A DNA stretch of 64,000 nucleotides from Tupaia tana (GCA_026018925.1 JAKSZU010000009.1:31316083-31380082); one strand, 5' to 3'; shown: positions 35,967-48,673, counted from the first letter of the stretch. Notes: generated by a model from the letters alone, not told the origin. Numbers and translations: made by a program.

Positions 35967-35984
35967 AGAGTATGAACACATTTT

Positions 35985-36505
35985 CCTCTTCTTTTTGTTT
36001 TTTTGTTTTGTTTTGTTTTGGAGAGGTTTTTACTATAGGGCACGTGCGCTCTCCAGAAGGACAGAGAGACAGAAAGCAAGAAATCACCCCCAAGGAGGGA
36101 TGGCCATGCTGCAATCCCTTTTCCTCTGTTCTCCTCTCGGGATCTATTTTTTTTTTTCTTTTTCTGGGAGAGGTTTTTGCCATTTCTTTTGCAAGAAATC
36201 ACCCCCCAGAGGGGATGGCCACGCCACAATCCCTTCTCCTCCATTCTCCTCTTGGGATCTTGGGCACGCACGCACACACGCCCGGCGTGAGTTTTAAGCC
36301 ACCGGGTCCAGGACGCGAACCGCGGTCGACTAAGTGGGAGTCCAGTGACATAGCCATTGCGCTAACTGCTGGTCCCTCTTCTCGGGATCTTGGGCACGCA
36401 CGCACACGCACCCGGCATGAGTTTAAGCCACCAGGTCCAGGACTCAAACCCTGGTCTACTACATGGGAGCCCAGCGACAAAGCCATTACGCTAACTGCTA
36501 GTCGC
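35985..36505 (-). repeat. SINE-A copy containing a nested SINE-A
   Basis: The outer SINE comprises 35985-36146 and 36377-36505. A perfect 18-bp TSD, AGAGTATGAACACATTTT, is at 35967-35984 and 36506-36523. The inner copy interrupts it at the GGGATCT body site. Confidence 0.92.
36147..36376 (-). repeat. inner SINE-A copy, partly deleted
   Basis: It begins after a first 'ctcctctcgggatct' and ends before 'tcttctcgggatct', which is its TSD. The pyrimidine-tract part between 'gaggtttttgccat' and 'gcaagaaatcaccc' is shortened. The head is CpG-rich ('cgaaccgcggtcgacta'). Confidence 0.85.
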
Positions 36506-36523
36506 AGAGTATGAACACATTTT

Positions 36524-37991
36524 GATGCTTTTGCACCTAATAGACACAATTTAGAAGAAGCAGAGGGATAATTCGATTAGACTATTCCTAATGGCAGGTA
36601 ATATGCTTTAATTTAATATTTTACCATGCCACATATGATTTGTGTGCAAAGAGGTCCTTAATATTTAATTTGGTAGAACAAATCATAGATGTCATAATAA
36701 TTAAACACATATCAATCCTGGCCACTGTTCCACTTTTGTTTTTGTCTTTACTACACCCAGTTATCCTTCTCATAATTTCTTTGTTCTTATTTATTTCCTC
36801 TCATTTTCACTTTAAATGTAGATAGTTGAGAAAAGAAGCTTTTTGAACTGATGATGCAAAGAGAGTAAGGTATAGCCATTAATGAATCCCACAATGCTTT
36901 TGCAAATAAAAAAAATCAATTAATTTGAGCAGAGATTGTGTCTCACCTGGTTAAAAATTTAATACTGATAAGTCTCCTAGTCAAACATACAAAATTAGGA
37001 TTAGAGCTAAGAAATAAAAAGAATTCTCCTCACGGAATGTGAACATAGGGTTAACATTGGCTGTCTTGGTGTGAGAGCCCACATGGCAATAATACACATA
37101 TATACATAATAAGTTTAGGTTGAGTAAATTGCACCAAGTGGCTCCCTGTTTACTTTTGTTTAGATCCTCTTGAAAATGTATTATGCTACCTCCCTGATGA
37201 AATAAATAAGAAGCTCTAAGTGCAGGTTTATACTAATTTCTACTTACTGCAAAGCTCTCTCGTTAGGGAGCAGGTATTATGACACATTTTAAATCAGAGT
37301 TCTACTAATTAATCCCATTGGAATGGTATTTCTGAAAGAAGCAATGCATTCTTTCATTAAAATACAAGTCCCTTCAACAAAATTCCAGTAATTCTCATTT
37401 TCATTCGCAGAACAGAAGGGGAGAGTTCACAATTTAGTTCCTAGTGTGGTCTTCAACAACAACAAACCTCAAAAATAACTTGTTACAAACTTGACTCAAA
37501 TGTTGGAAACCTCAGAATTCACAGGTACAGGAGACTTAGTTACTTCTTAATGAATTTCACTCAAATAATCTCACTTAATTGAAATGAGACAAATCACTGA
37601 GTTAATAAAACAATAATATTATTTCTTATATTGAAAATCAACAAAAATGTGTAGAAACCACTTTTAACTACCATTTGATCTGTATCTCATGCTTATAATA
37701 TTCAGGATATATGTGATTTCTTGATCTTAGGTTAAATACTGTTTTTCAACACAATTCAGTCAAAATGATAAGCATCTAATTTACACGACATGGTTATAAG
37801 AAGTGCTATCTGATAAACTATGAAAATAAACAGTGGAAAGTATATTAAGCTGTAAAAATCCTCATGTAATAGAACCAAGAAAGACTGCCTCTATGTCAAT
37901 TACCCCCAAATCCATCCCCAAATTTCTTCAATAATGATCCTTCAAGATTATTTCAGGTAGTGAAAGCATTCATCTATGTAAACTCAGCCTT
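36524..37991. other. unassigned sequence
   Basis: No gene or confident repeat. The frame at 36640-36825 is a hydrophobic run in AT-rich DNA with no support. Confidence 0.35.
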
Positions 37992-38150
37992 GGGGCAGGT
38001 AGATGGAATAGTGGTTGGGATGCTGGACTCCCACATCTCTGACTGTGATTTGAGTCCTGGACCTGGCAGCTTGCTTTCTCACTTTTCCCCTTTCTCTCTC
38101 TTTCTGTGTCGCTCTCTGCTCAAATTAAAATAAATAAATAAATAAAACAA
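37992..38150 (+). repeat. SINE-C copy
   Basis: Head 'ggggcaggtagatggaatag', B box gatttgagtcc, then 'cctggcagcttgctttctc' joins directly to the pyrimidine tract, with an AAATAAATAAAT tail. About 160 bp long. Confidence 0.82.
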
Positions 38151-39960
38151 TGATGAATAAAATGAACTAAAATCATTCTTTACCACAAATATCTCTCAGC
38201 CTTAAGTTCATTTGAATTCTGTGGAAATTCTATACTCATAAAGTTTTAGTATACCAACCCAACTAATACACACCCAAGGCTGAAGCAGCACCTCAGAAAT
38301 CTGAAAGAAAATCAGTTCACTGGAAGGAAAAAGTGAAATTTATTGTTTGGAGTTTTATAGACAATACGCCTCAATGAATGTTATATTGTTATTGAGCTAT
38401 TAAAAGTGTTTAGTTTTTAAAAAAATGGTTAAGAGTTTATACATTTTAAATGTAAAGCAAAGCAAACATAGAACAATATGTACAACAAATTCTAATTATA
38501 TGAAAATGTGTGTGAAAGTGGATAAGGACAAGAAAAAAATGTACAAGGATGAAAATAGTTGCTCTGTTAGGATTAAGGAATTAAAGAATTTTCTTCCTTT
38601 GAATATGGCTTTGATGTAGCTTATATATCAACTTCTTCGCCAAAATCAAATAAAAGGAAATCCAAACAAAAAAATTATCTAACAAAGAAAAATTCTAGTT
38701 AGTTGCTGAACAAAATTTTTATTTGCAGCATTATTTTCAATATCAAAAAAATATATGCTACAGAATTCAAAGGTCAAATTCAATCTTATTATGGTTGGAT
38801 CTTTGCCTCTCCAATCCAAGAGCTTCCTCGGAATAATTAAGAAAAGGTAAAACCAATAGCATTGTCCAGTACCAGGATTTCTATTATAGAAAGGATTTAA
38901 CTTAAAACATTAGAATTGGTACCTTAAGCATCATCTTCAGTGTCTTACTAATCTTTGTATTAGCTTAGGTCTAATATTCTAGGTTCTCAAAAAGATTTGT
39001 AGAATGAATTAAGTAGACAATTATTAATTATATCTATTATAAATATAAACTTTTCTGTTATCAACTTTGTACAATAGCAAATAAAGAGATTATCTGAGAT
39101 TCCAGTATGATTATATAGTCTATTATTGAAAACACGATATTTAGTGATTTTTATAAAATTATGCTGCTGACTCAGAAGTCTTCAGTGACTTATTACTTAA
39201 TTACACTTTCCAAATATTTAGTAAGCAGGTATAAAAGATCTTTTAAAATGTGTCATGTAGGTCAACTGATTTTGTAGATTCTGATATGAATGAGATAAAA
39301 TAATAGTGCATGTTCAAGGTGTCTGGTAACATAAAACATCATAAGAATGACATAAGTACTCTTTTCCTTGCAGTTCAATATTGTTCTTTCATACATATAG
39401 GTGCAAGTATATCTGTGCATACACACACAAACATGGAAATGGGCTGTAGTGCAATTATGCATTTAATAGAGGCAAGATATTAGAATGGTAAATGATAACA
39501 AAAGAGGTCATTTGTATGAGCTCTGAATCCAAGGTCATTTCCTAAAAAAATACCCCAGATATCTGGCAAGTGATAAACAGTAATGTGTCCATTTTTCAAA
39601 TAAACTAGTTAAGCTGGCATCACAAGAATTCCTTAGCCTTTATAAAATAGTTTATCCTAAGTTGACTTCTCTAACGTTTATTAGAGAAAAAACTCTTGCT
39701 ACCTTGAAAAAACACTCTGTGGGCTAAAGCCATGTATCATCATTAGAAGTCAATTTGATATACAGGATTGAATTTTACAATTCTGCAGTACCTAAAAGGT
39801 TTATTTTATGTAATTCCAAGATTAAAATTAAGAAAATTCCCTGTATGAACATCATTACATAGTACTTTACATAGAAAAAAGCAATTTGCAAGCTAGCCTT
39901 GTTAGATATAGTTATATAGGCAGAGGAAAAATGAAGGTGAGAGGTTAAGGGGTTATTTAA
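38151..39960. other. unassigned AT-rich sequence
   Basis: One of the longest repeat-poor stretches. I see no coding frame or recognisable element. Confidence 0.35.
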
Positions 39961-41533
39961 AATATGAAACCACACTGACCGCAATGGCAGTGCTACCAGA
40001 CAGGACAGAACATTCCTTACCCTTTCCCCAACTATGGCAGCAAGAATCTGCTATGCCTTCACAGGAGGGTGAGGAGAGGTGCAAGAAAGACCTGGCCAAC
40101 CACTCAGCATTAGAGAAAGATCCAAGTCCTGCATCTCCCAACACTACCACTCAGCAGCAAAAGACAAACAAAATCTAATGACTCCTAGACTTAGACACTT
40201 GGCAGAACATGGTCCAGGCCAAGTGTCTCCCATCCTACTACTGAGCAATAGAAAACAACAAGGTCTGTTGTTTCCTTTCCTCAAATCCAATAACAGAAGG
40301 TGATTCCGAAATGACATGCATCAACCTCTCCAGTAAATGGTAGACAGTGGTCCAAGAAGGTGATTTTTTCCTACTTAAGTGACACTGGAAGAAATTCTCT
40401 AAAAAGTTTGTTGGTACCAAGAGCCCAAAGATGAGGGTGGGGAAAATGTCCGACGGAACCATTGTTACTCATTTTCCTACTGGTGCCAAGAACCCTAGGA
40501 AGTTCCTTCTGTCCTCTTCCCCCAAAAAGAGAAATAAAAACTTCCTGGATGGGTTCAACTGTAGAGTCAAGAAGACAGAGGAAAAACCCAGTGAACTTTA
40601 GCACAGATCAGTAGAATTTACACAATTTGAAAATCAGAAAAGAGACTCATGAAAAATAAATAGGTTTCTAGAGACCTGTCAGATAATAACTAAAGCTCTA
40701 ACATTTATATCATTGGAGTTAAAGAAGAAGAGAAAAAGAATGGAACTGAGAAAGGATTTGAAGATATAATGGTTGAAAACTGCAAATTTGGCAAAAGATA
40801 TAAACCAACATATTCAAGAAGTTTCATGAACTCCAAACATGATAAGCATATGAAAATATAGCATAATTAACTTCGGAAAACTAAAGACAAAACAAAACAA
40901 AACTTGGAAGCAGAGAGAAATGACACATTATTTATAATGAAGCATCAATTCAAATTACAGTAGTTTTCTTATCTGAAATGATGGAGGCCAGGAATTGGCA
41001 GATAATTTATCAAGTGCTGGAAGAAAAGAACTGTCAGCTGTGAATCCAGCAAAATTATCTTTCAGATATGAAAGAGAAAAAAAATAATAAAGACGTTCTC
41101 ATCTGAAGAACAACAAAGATAAATTGTTACTAGAAGATCTTCTCTTAAAAATGGTTGAAGGAAGTTATTTAAAAAGAGAAAATGAAACATAAAGAGGGCT
41201 GGAACTTCAGAAAATAAATGGAGAATAGAGAAATGGTTAAAAATTGGGGACAATATGATATACCATCTTTACACTCATGAGTTTCTTAAATTATATTTGA
41301 TATTGAGAAAAAAATTATAGCACCTTCTGATATGGTACTCAATATAAATACAAGTATTATTTAACACAATTACATTTTAAAAGTGAGACAGTAAAGAGAT
41401 TTCAATGAAAGATTTCTACTCTTCACTCAAAGTGGTAAAACATCAATACAACTATGATATGTTTGTATATTTTAATACCTATAGCAACAATGAGCAAAAA
41501 TAGAAAGAGCAATATAGTAAAAAAGATCACTAT

Positions 41534-41769
41534 GGGGACCAGCAGATGGCATGGTGGTTAAGACACTGGATTCCTACATGTCCAACTGTGGTTTGAGTTC
41601 TGGACCCAGCACCATGAAAAACACACTGGGCAAATGTGCATGTATGCCCAAAATCCTGAGAGAATGGAGGAGAAGGGATTGTGGCATGGCCATCTTCCCT
41701 GATGGGTGATTTGTCACTTTCAATCTCTGTGTCTCTGGCGAGTGCACATGCCCTATGACAAAAAAAAAA
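41534..41769 (+). repeat. SINE-B copy in L1M
   Basis: Full-length, with 'aatcctgagagaatggagg' and an A11 tail. GATCACTAT (41525-41533) resembles AATTACTAT after the tail. Confidence 0.85.
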
Positions 41770-41939
41770 ATTACTATAAATAAACCAAAAAGAAATTCTA
41801 AAAATTATTTAAATAAGCCACAGGAATAAAAGACCAAAGAATCAGAGAAATAAGAAATAGAAGCAAGAAACAGTAGAGAGATAATAAATGGTAGACATAT
41901 ATCCTAACATATCCATAGCAATTTAAATGTAAAAAGTAT

Positions 41940-42235
41940 GTATACCACATTCTCTATCCATTTGTTTGTTAATAGACACTTAAGAATATGATACACTTGG
42001 GTAAATATAGTTAATACAATTTACTGTATATCTTGGAGTAACTAAAAAAGATGATTTTGAATATTACCAATACAAAGTACTGACAAATGACTGAGATGAT
42101 GGATATATTAATTACCCTAATTTCAATATACATTGCATTTTTGTACTGAAAAATCACAATAAACTCCAAAAATATGTACCATTATTACATGTTAGTAAAA
42201 AATGTATAAAAAATAAACAAAATGACACAATAGAT
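41940..42235 (+). mobile_element. L1 3'-end-like block within L1M
   Basis: 'gggtaaatatagttaatac', 'tgaggtgatggatat'-type sequence ('tgagatgatggatatatta'), 'attaccctaatttcaatata' and 'aatatgtacc' follow L1 3'-UTR order but sit between intergenic and endonuclease DNA. It ends near AAAATAAACAAAATG, a possible tail. Confidence 0.45.
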
Positions 42236-42737
42236 AAAACCAGGAGCAAATTGCTATATACACAAAACTCACTTTCAGCAAAGAAGTAATGTAGATTGAA
42301 TATGAAAAATAGAAAATACATATTACTTAGACATTAATTCAAAAATAAATGATAATGGCTATGATAATATCAGAATAAAAAATTTGCTAGGGATAAAGAG
42401 GAACATCATGCAAGACTAAAGAATAAATCTACCAAAAATTCTTAGAGATCCTGAATGTATATGCATTGAACAACAAAGCTACAAAATAGATGAAACAAAA
42501 TTGACAGAGATGTACAGAGAATAAATAAATTCACAATCATATTTAGGTATTTAAGCATCTCGGTTGTACCAGATGGTAGAACTATTAGGAAGAAAATCAG
42601 CACAGATACAGAACACTGAGCACTATCAACAACAGGACCTAATTAATATACATAGAATGCTCCCATACTATAGTAGGAGACATTTTTACTAAGCACTCAT
42701 TGAACATTTACCATGATATGTCATATCCTGTTTTAAA

Positions 42738-42924
42738 TTTAATTTATTATCATTATTTTAAAATTTGCTGTATGGCATGTGCACTCATCAGAGAGAGAGA
42801 GAGAGAGACAAAGAGAGAATGACAGAGAAAGTGAGAAAGCAAGGCGCCACGTCCAAGACCAGAACCATAGTGAGCCATATGGGAGTCCAGTGCTTTAAAC
42901 ACCATGTCACTTGCTGGCCCCAGG
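42738..42924 (-). repeat. SINE-C copy in L1M
   Basis: Minus-strand short form with an (AG)n core and 'cacttgctggcccc' head. CATATCCTGTTTTAAA (42722-42737) and CATATTCTGTTTTAAA (42925-42940) form a 16-bp TSD with one change. Confidence 0.87.
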
Positions 42925-42974
42925 CATATTCTGTTTTAAACAAAAAAAAATCTTAATAACATTAAAAGAACTGT

Positions 42975-43222
42975 TGGGCCAGCAGGTGGCATGATGGGTA
43001 AGGTGCTATATTCTCATATGTCTAACCACAGCTTGAATCCTGGACTATGCAGCTTGAAAAATCATGCCAGGTGCATGTCCATGCATGCCTCAAATCCTGA
43101 GAGGAGAACAAAGGATAAGGGATCATGGCATGTCCATAACCCTTCGGGGATGATTTTTCATTTTCCCTCTGTCTCTTTCTGTCTTTCTCCAGTAAGCACA
43201 TGTTGTATGATAAAAAAAAGAA
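42975..43222 (+). repeat. SINE-B copy in L1M
   Basis: 'gggccagcaggtggcatgat', 'caaatcctgagaggagaa', 'acccttcggggatga' palindrome variant and an A-rich tail. Confidence 0.83.
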
Positions 43223-43369
43223 AGAATTGAAATGATATACTATACATTATCTAAATAAAATCAATTCAAGCTAGAAATCAATGATAACAGGAAAATCTCT
43301 AAATATTTGAAAATTAAACAATACATTTCTAAATAATTATCAGCAAAAGAGGAAAATGTTTAAAAAATT

Positions 43370-43520
43370 ATTCATTTTATTTATTTTTATTATCATTATT
43401 ATCCTTTAATTTGACCAGAGAGAGAGGAAAAGTGAAAAAGCAAGCCACCAGGTCCAGAACTCAAACCGTGGTTGGACATATGAGAGTTTAGTACCTTAAT
43501 CACCACATCACCTGTCAGCC
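43370..43520 (-). repeat. SINE-C copy in L1M
   Basis: A TTTATTTTTATTATCATT tail, 'ttgaccagagagagagga', 'agcaagccaccaggtccaga' and a decayed head 'cacctgtcagcc'. Confidence 0.8.
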
Positions 43521-43850
43521 TTGTAAACAGAAAATTTCAAACTAAATTTTCAAAAAGCACACAGGATTTAACAAAAATGAAAATACAATATATCAAATTT
43601 TATAGCATACAATTAATGTAGTGCTAAGAAGGAAATTTATAGCACTAACTGCATATTCTAGAAAAGCAGAAAGGTCTCCATCAATATGCTTAATTCCTTC
43701 CTTAAATTCTAGGAAACAGAAAAAAACATAAACCCAAAACAAACAGAGAGGGAAGAAAATAATGAAGTTAAAAGCATAAATCTGTAAAATTGAAAACAGA
43801 AAAATAAAATCACAGAAACAAAAATTTCAATCTTCAAAACATTCAATAAA

Positions 43851-44103
43851 GGGACCAGCAGTTAGCATAATGGCTATGTCACTGGACTCCCATGTAGTTG
43901 ACCGCATTTCAAGTACCGGACCCGATGGCTTAAACTCATGCTGGGCACGTGTGCATGCGTGCCCAAGATCCCGAAAGGAGAATGGAGAAGAAGGGATTCC
44001 TCCCCCCCCCCCCCCCCCCGCCCCGGGGTGATTTCTGGCTTTCTGTCTCTCTGTCTTTCTGGGAAGTGCACACGCCCTATAGCAAAAACCTCTCCAAAAA
44101 AGA
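43851..44103 (+). repeat. SINE-A copy with expanded C-run, in L1M
   Basis: Young-type head, but the CCCCCC-T-GGGGGG segment has become a run of about 19 C at about 44001-44020, followed by 'gccccggggtgatttc'. The 'gcggcgtggccat' segment before it is lost. Confidence 0.88.
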
Positions 44104-44315
44104 AAAAAATTTCGATAAATATAATACACTTTTTGTAAGACAGACAAAGATTAAAAAAGAGAAGACACAAATCAACATCACAAGTGGAATAGAGGATATT
44201 GCTATATAACTCATAGCCATTAAAAGCATAATAAGGGAAAAATAAGAGCAATAATAACATTCATAAATTTGACAATTTCGTTGAAACTCACCAATGGTTT
44301 AAAAATCACAAATTA

Positions 44316-44583
44316 GGGCCAGCAGTCGGCATGATGGTTAGGGCACTGGATCCTACATGGTCAATTCCAAAGTTCAAATCCTGGACACAGTGTCTTGAAA
44401 AACACTCCAGGCATGTGTGCACGCATGCCCAAAATCCTAAAAAAGAATAGAGGAGAAAGGATTGTGGTCTGGCAATTCCCTCTAGGGGGTGATTTTTTAC
44501 TTTCCCTCTTTGCGTTTCTCTTTGTCTCTGGTGAACACATGCACCATATGGCAAAAATCTTAGGAAAAAGAAGAAAGAAAAAA
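44316..44583 (+). repeat. SINE-B copy in L1M
   Basis: 'gggccagcagtcggcatgat' head, 'tctagggggtgatttttta' and 'gcaccatatggcaaaaatc' tail box. Confidence 0.83.
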
Positions 44584-45440
44584 AATCATACACTGCTGCA
44601 ACTCAACCAAAATTAAACAAATAATGTGACTATTCCTATAACCACCAAAGTAATCAAATTCATAATTTTAAACCCTTCAGAAAAGACTTTCCAGTTCCTG
44701 GTGGCTCCACTGCTGAATTTTATAATACAGGATAAGAGGAATTAACACAAATTCTACACAATCACTTCCTTCCAGACAACAGAAGAGAAAGAAATGCTTT
44801 TCAACTCATTTATGGGTTCAATATTAATCTAATACCAAAACCAAACAAAGTCAGTTTTTAAAAACCCTACAAATGAATTATCTCTCACTGAATTATATGC
44901 AAAAGCCCTCAGTTGAATATTAGCAAATCTAATCCCACAATGTGTAAACTGAATTAAGCACTGTGACCAAAGAAGTGGAATTTATTTAAGCAAGTCTGGT
45001 TCAATTATCAAAGACCAATCAATGAATTTACCATATCAACAAGCTAAAAAAGAAATATTACATGATCATAGTCATTGATAAATAAAAAAGCATTCCAACA
45101 CTCATTCATGATATAAATGTTCAAACTTAGAAACATCATGAACTTGATAAAAAGAATTTACAAGAAACCTAGAGTTATGACCATACTTAAAGGTGAAAGA
45201 CAATGTTACCTCCCCCCGCCCCACCACCACCAATAATTAAGAAAAGGCAAGGATATCTTCTACCTTCACTGTCATTCATAATAGTACTGGAAGGTCTAGT
45301 CGGTCCAATAAGGCAAGAAAAAGAAACAGAAACTAAAGGCATACAGATTTCAAAGGAAGAAATAAAAGTATCTCTATTTGCTGATGATTTAATGATCTAC
45401 ATAGAAATTTCCAAGCAATATATTTTTAACAAAACTTCCT

Positions 45441-46503
45441 ATGAGTCCTGGAGATAGATGGGCCAATGGGCAGGCCCAAGCCAAACCACTGAGCTCTATG
45501 TAGCTCATCCGCAGGGACTCTTGCCCAGCCTGCTGTAGTGGAGGAGGGGCTCTCCAGCCTTCAAAAACCAGTACCTGGTTCCTGCAATCCCAGAGAATAA
45601 AGGAGCAACAGGGAGACCCTGCAATCCCAGAGAGAGAAGGTAGGAGCTGCCGTGGACTAAATGCAGATTCAACTATTTTATACACAAGCAAATTTAAATA
45701 CAAACCCACAGTTATTTGATAGCTAGCTGACTTTACAGGTTTTGATTTATATATTTTTATAACCATTTATTATAAACCATTGTATTAAACTAGATAATAC
45801 AAGAAACGTCCAAAATATTACAGTTGAGCCTTTCTTTGTAACAAATTTTAAAAAGGGCTAAAATCAAGAACTTTGTAAATCCCATAAATCACCAAATCAC
45901 TGGCTTTATCATGTCTTCACTTTTAAACATTTCTTTCCAATTTTGTTTTATTGTTTTTTCAAGGACTTATAGCTTTATGCACAGTATGGTACTACAGTCT
46001 TACAAGAACTCACAGTGTGTGATAAAAAGTGTTATTTTTCCCTCTCTTCCTGATGAGCTATTGTTATATACAATTTTACCTATCTCTAACTTGGCCAATA
46101 ATAGATACCCACAGATATTTTCATATTATAAACTCTTATTTACCACAGTCCTCTACATTGAAATAATAAATTCTGCCTTTGTTGGCTATGTTAAGATTTT
46201 CTTTGTTAACTTATAAGATCATTAGTGGCCTAATTTTTAATCAATATATTTTCTGTAGGACTATATCTCATAGTAAAGAACATCATAGACAATTCAGTAC
46301 ATACTTGCAGAACAACCACTGTAGCAGTTTTCAAATGTCCAAAGCATAATATAAAGTTATGTGTTGAAGGTGGTGAATATGTTTATATCTTTAATTTGTT
46401 TATTATACACTGTATACATGCTTTTAAAGACCATTCTGTACCCTACAAAGATGTGCAATAATTATTGTAGATCATAAATTACAATAAATATTTAAAGAGA
46501 AGA
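45441..46503 (+). mobile_element. retroposed insertion of about 1.06 kb with L1-like 3' end
   Basis: It separates two adjacent parts of L1M ORF2. The left flank AAAACTTCCT (45431-45440) and right flank AAAACCTTCCT (about 46504-46514) look like a TSD. The last ~160 bp ('gaatatgtttatatcttta', 'aagatgtgcaataatta', 'tacaataaatatttaaag') resemble the L1 3' UTR at 52030-52445. The first ~350 bp are GC-richer and not L1-like, with CCTGCAATCCCAGAGA repeated at 45591 and 45618. Confidence 0.5.
46032..46147 (+). repeat. 116-bp duplication, first (source) copy
   Basis: Aligns without gaps to 46830-46945 in the same orientation with 4 differences. This copy is not flanked by microsatellites and lies in the 45441-46503 insertion. 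Confidence 0.9.
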
Positions 46504-46797
46504 AAAACCTTCCTGGAACCAATTAGTAAGTTTATCAAGGTCATAGACTATATTGATACTGAAAAGTCAATTATATGTCTACATACCAAAAATTAACATA
46601 TGAAAATCTAAATTAAAAGCAGTATACCATTTACAATTGCTTTAAAGAAATTGAAATTCTTTTTTTTTAATTAATTTATTTTGCATTCATTCACTGAACA
46701 TCACAGCATACAAAATGCGATTTCCCATCCAGAATATACTGTATAGTGGATTAATCATACATGCTATTGTCAACAATTTTCCATTTCTTATTTCTTA

Positions 46798-46973
46798 TCT
46801 GTGTGTGTGTGTGTATATATACATATATTTTATTTTTCCCTCTCTTCCTGATGAGCTATTCTTATATACAATTTTACCTATTTCTAACTTGGCCAATGAT
46901 AGATACCCACAGATATTTTCGTATTATAAACTCTTATTTACCACATATATATATATATACACACACACAGATA

Positions 46974-47022
<49 letters not shown>

Positions 47023-47058
47023 TATATATACACACACACACATATGTGTGTATATATT
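46798..47058. repeat. (TG)/(TA)/(CA) microsatellite cluster
   Basis: Compound microsatellites sit on both sides of the 116-bp duplicate, where copy 2 of the same element has only a short (TA)n at about 56690-56702. They generate long artefactual Tyr/Ile/His-rich frames. Confidence 0.9.
46830..46945 (+). repeat. 116-bp duplication, second copy in a HAL1 3' UTR
   Basis: Same sequence as 46032-46147 (112 of 116 identical by eye), placed inside the microsatellite of the HAL1 3' UTR. The other HAL1 copy lacks it, so it was added after or during insertion. Confidence 0.88.
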
Positions 47059-47697
47059 TCCCCCCGTTTCTCACTCTCTCCCATTTTCCACCCTCCTCCC
47101 ACACTGTCTCTTGCATTTGCAGTTGCTTTCCATTCATTATTTCCAAACATTTTATTGATTCACAAAATATCTTAATTAATCCAACTACTTTCAATAGCAG
47201 GTTAAGCTGATATATACATATCTGTAAACACATGTTTGATTTTAGGCATGAAACTCTGTGAGTAGATAAACTACAAAGTAACACTTAGCTAAGGCTATAT
47301 AGCTTACTGTAGTCATTAAATAGGTATTTTTTAAATATATTTTTAACTTCAAGAAAGGCAGTGTTAGCTTTAATCAGTCAAAATCAAGAAATGTTAAGCG
47401 AACTTTGCATAAGACTTACAGCCAGGAAACAGGTTAGGATTCTGTTCAACTAGTAGGTACATGGACCTGTTGACAACTTAAGAGAAGAAAAACATCCTTA
47501 ACTCTGGAAAAAAATGCATAGAAGAAGATCAGTAATGTTTTAGTCAAAAGTCATAAAATTCTATTTCACCAGATCAGTCTCATGTACTTAATCTATCTTC
47601 TGTTGTGATCTAATCTTTCTGTTTAAATTATGGAAGCTATTATTATGCTGGCCACTTTCTTAGTTGTTTTTGAATTCTTATTTCTGTGTGTCTGACT

Positions 47698-48673
47698 TTA
47701 GTTTTCCCGATATAGTACTCCCTTCAGATCGTCTTGGAGAGTCAGTCTGACATCAGTAAATTCTTTCAGGTTTTGTTTATCTGAGAATGTTCATGTCTTC
47801 TCTTCATACCCTTCTCCATACAAAGGGTAATCCTGCTGGATACAGTATCTTGGTTGAAATTGTTTTTCATTTAACACTTTGAATATATTTTTTCATTCTT
47901 TCCTTGCTTGCATTATTTCTGACAAGAGGTCCGCTGATAGCCTGATGGGATATCCTTTGTAGATAATTTGACATTTCTCTCTTGCCAATCTTAGTATCTT
48001 GTCTTTGTCCATGTTTTTGGTCAATGTGGCTATGATGTGTCTTTGGAAAAGATCTTCTTGGGTTGATTCTATTTGGAGTACTTTGTATTTCTTGGGTCTG
48101 GGCATTTGGATGCCTCTCTAGGTTTGGAAAGTGTTCTTCCCGGATTTCATGAAATTGATTATCAATGCCCTTATTAGTTTCTTCACCTTCTGGGATACCG
48201 ATTATCTGGATGTTTGGATGTTTAATGGTATCTAATATTTCTAATATATTATTCTCATTTTAGGGGGTTATTTTCTCAGTCTTCACAGTGGATTTTTCTA
48301 GTCCAGCAATTCTGACTTCTACATCTGAGATTTAATTTTCTGTATGATCTATTCTGCTTTTAATACTTTCAAGGGAGGTTTTGACTTCCTGTATTATGGC
48401 ATTCATCTCTAAGAATTTCATTTGATTTTTTTTATGGTGTGTATTTCCTCTTTCAGATTGTGCAAGAACTTCCTCACCTCCTGGAACTCATCAGCTCTTT
48501 TTTCCTGCCTCTTCTGGAGTTCATTGTATCTCTTCTCTTGCATATCTGTTAGTTTTGTCACTATGAATGTTCTAAATTCTTTATCAGACATTTTCAGCAG
48601 TTCCATTGCATTGTCTGTCGATGAAGAGAAGTTATATTTTCCCCTTGGGGAGATATATTTCTTGGTTTCTCAT
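47698..48673 (-). pseudogene. L1 ORF1p remnant of HAL1 copy 1
   Basis: The ATG at 48673 and the TAA at 47700-47698 match the positions in copy 2. Readable pieces: 'MSDKEFRTFIVTKLTDMQEK' (coiled-coil side) and the C-terminal 'LAREKCQIIYKGYPIRLSAD' motif that precedes the L1 ORF1 C-terminal domain. Full length would be about 325 residues, close to the usual ~338 of L1 ORF1p, an RNA-binding trimeric chaperone. Several frameshifts and stops break it. Confidence 0.8.

Noticed and set aside
35972..36514. 180-residue plus-strand open frame
   Set aside because: It reads antisense through two nested SINEs; similar frames appear over most SINE-A copies.
46715..47210. 147-149-residue frames rich in Tyr, Ile, Thr and His
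   Set aside because: Produced by TA/CA microsatellites and the 116-bp duplicate.
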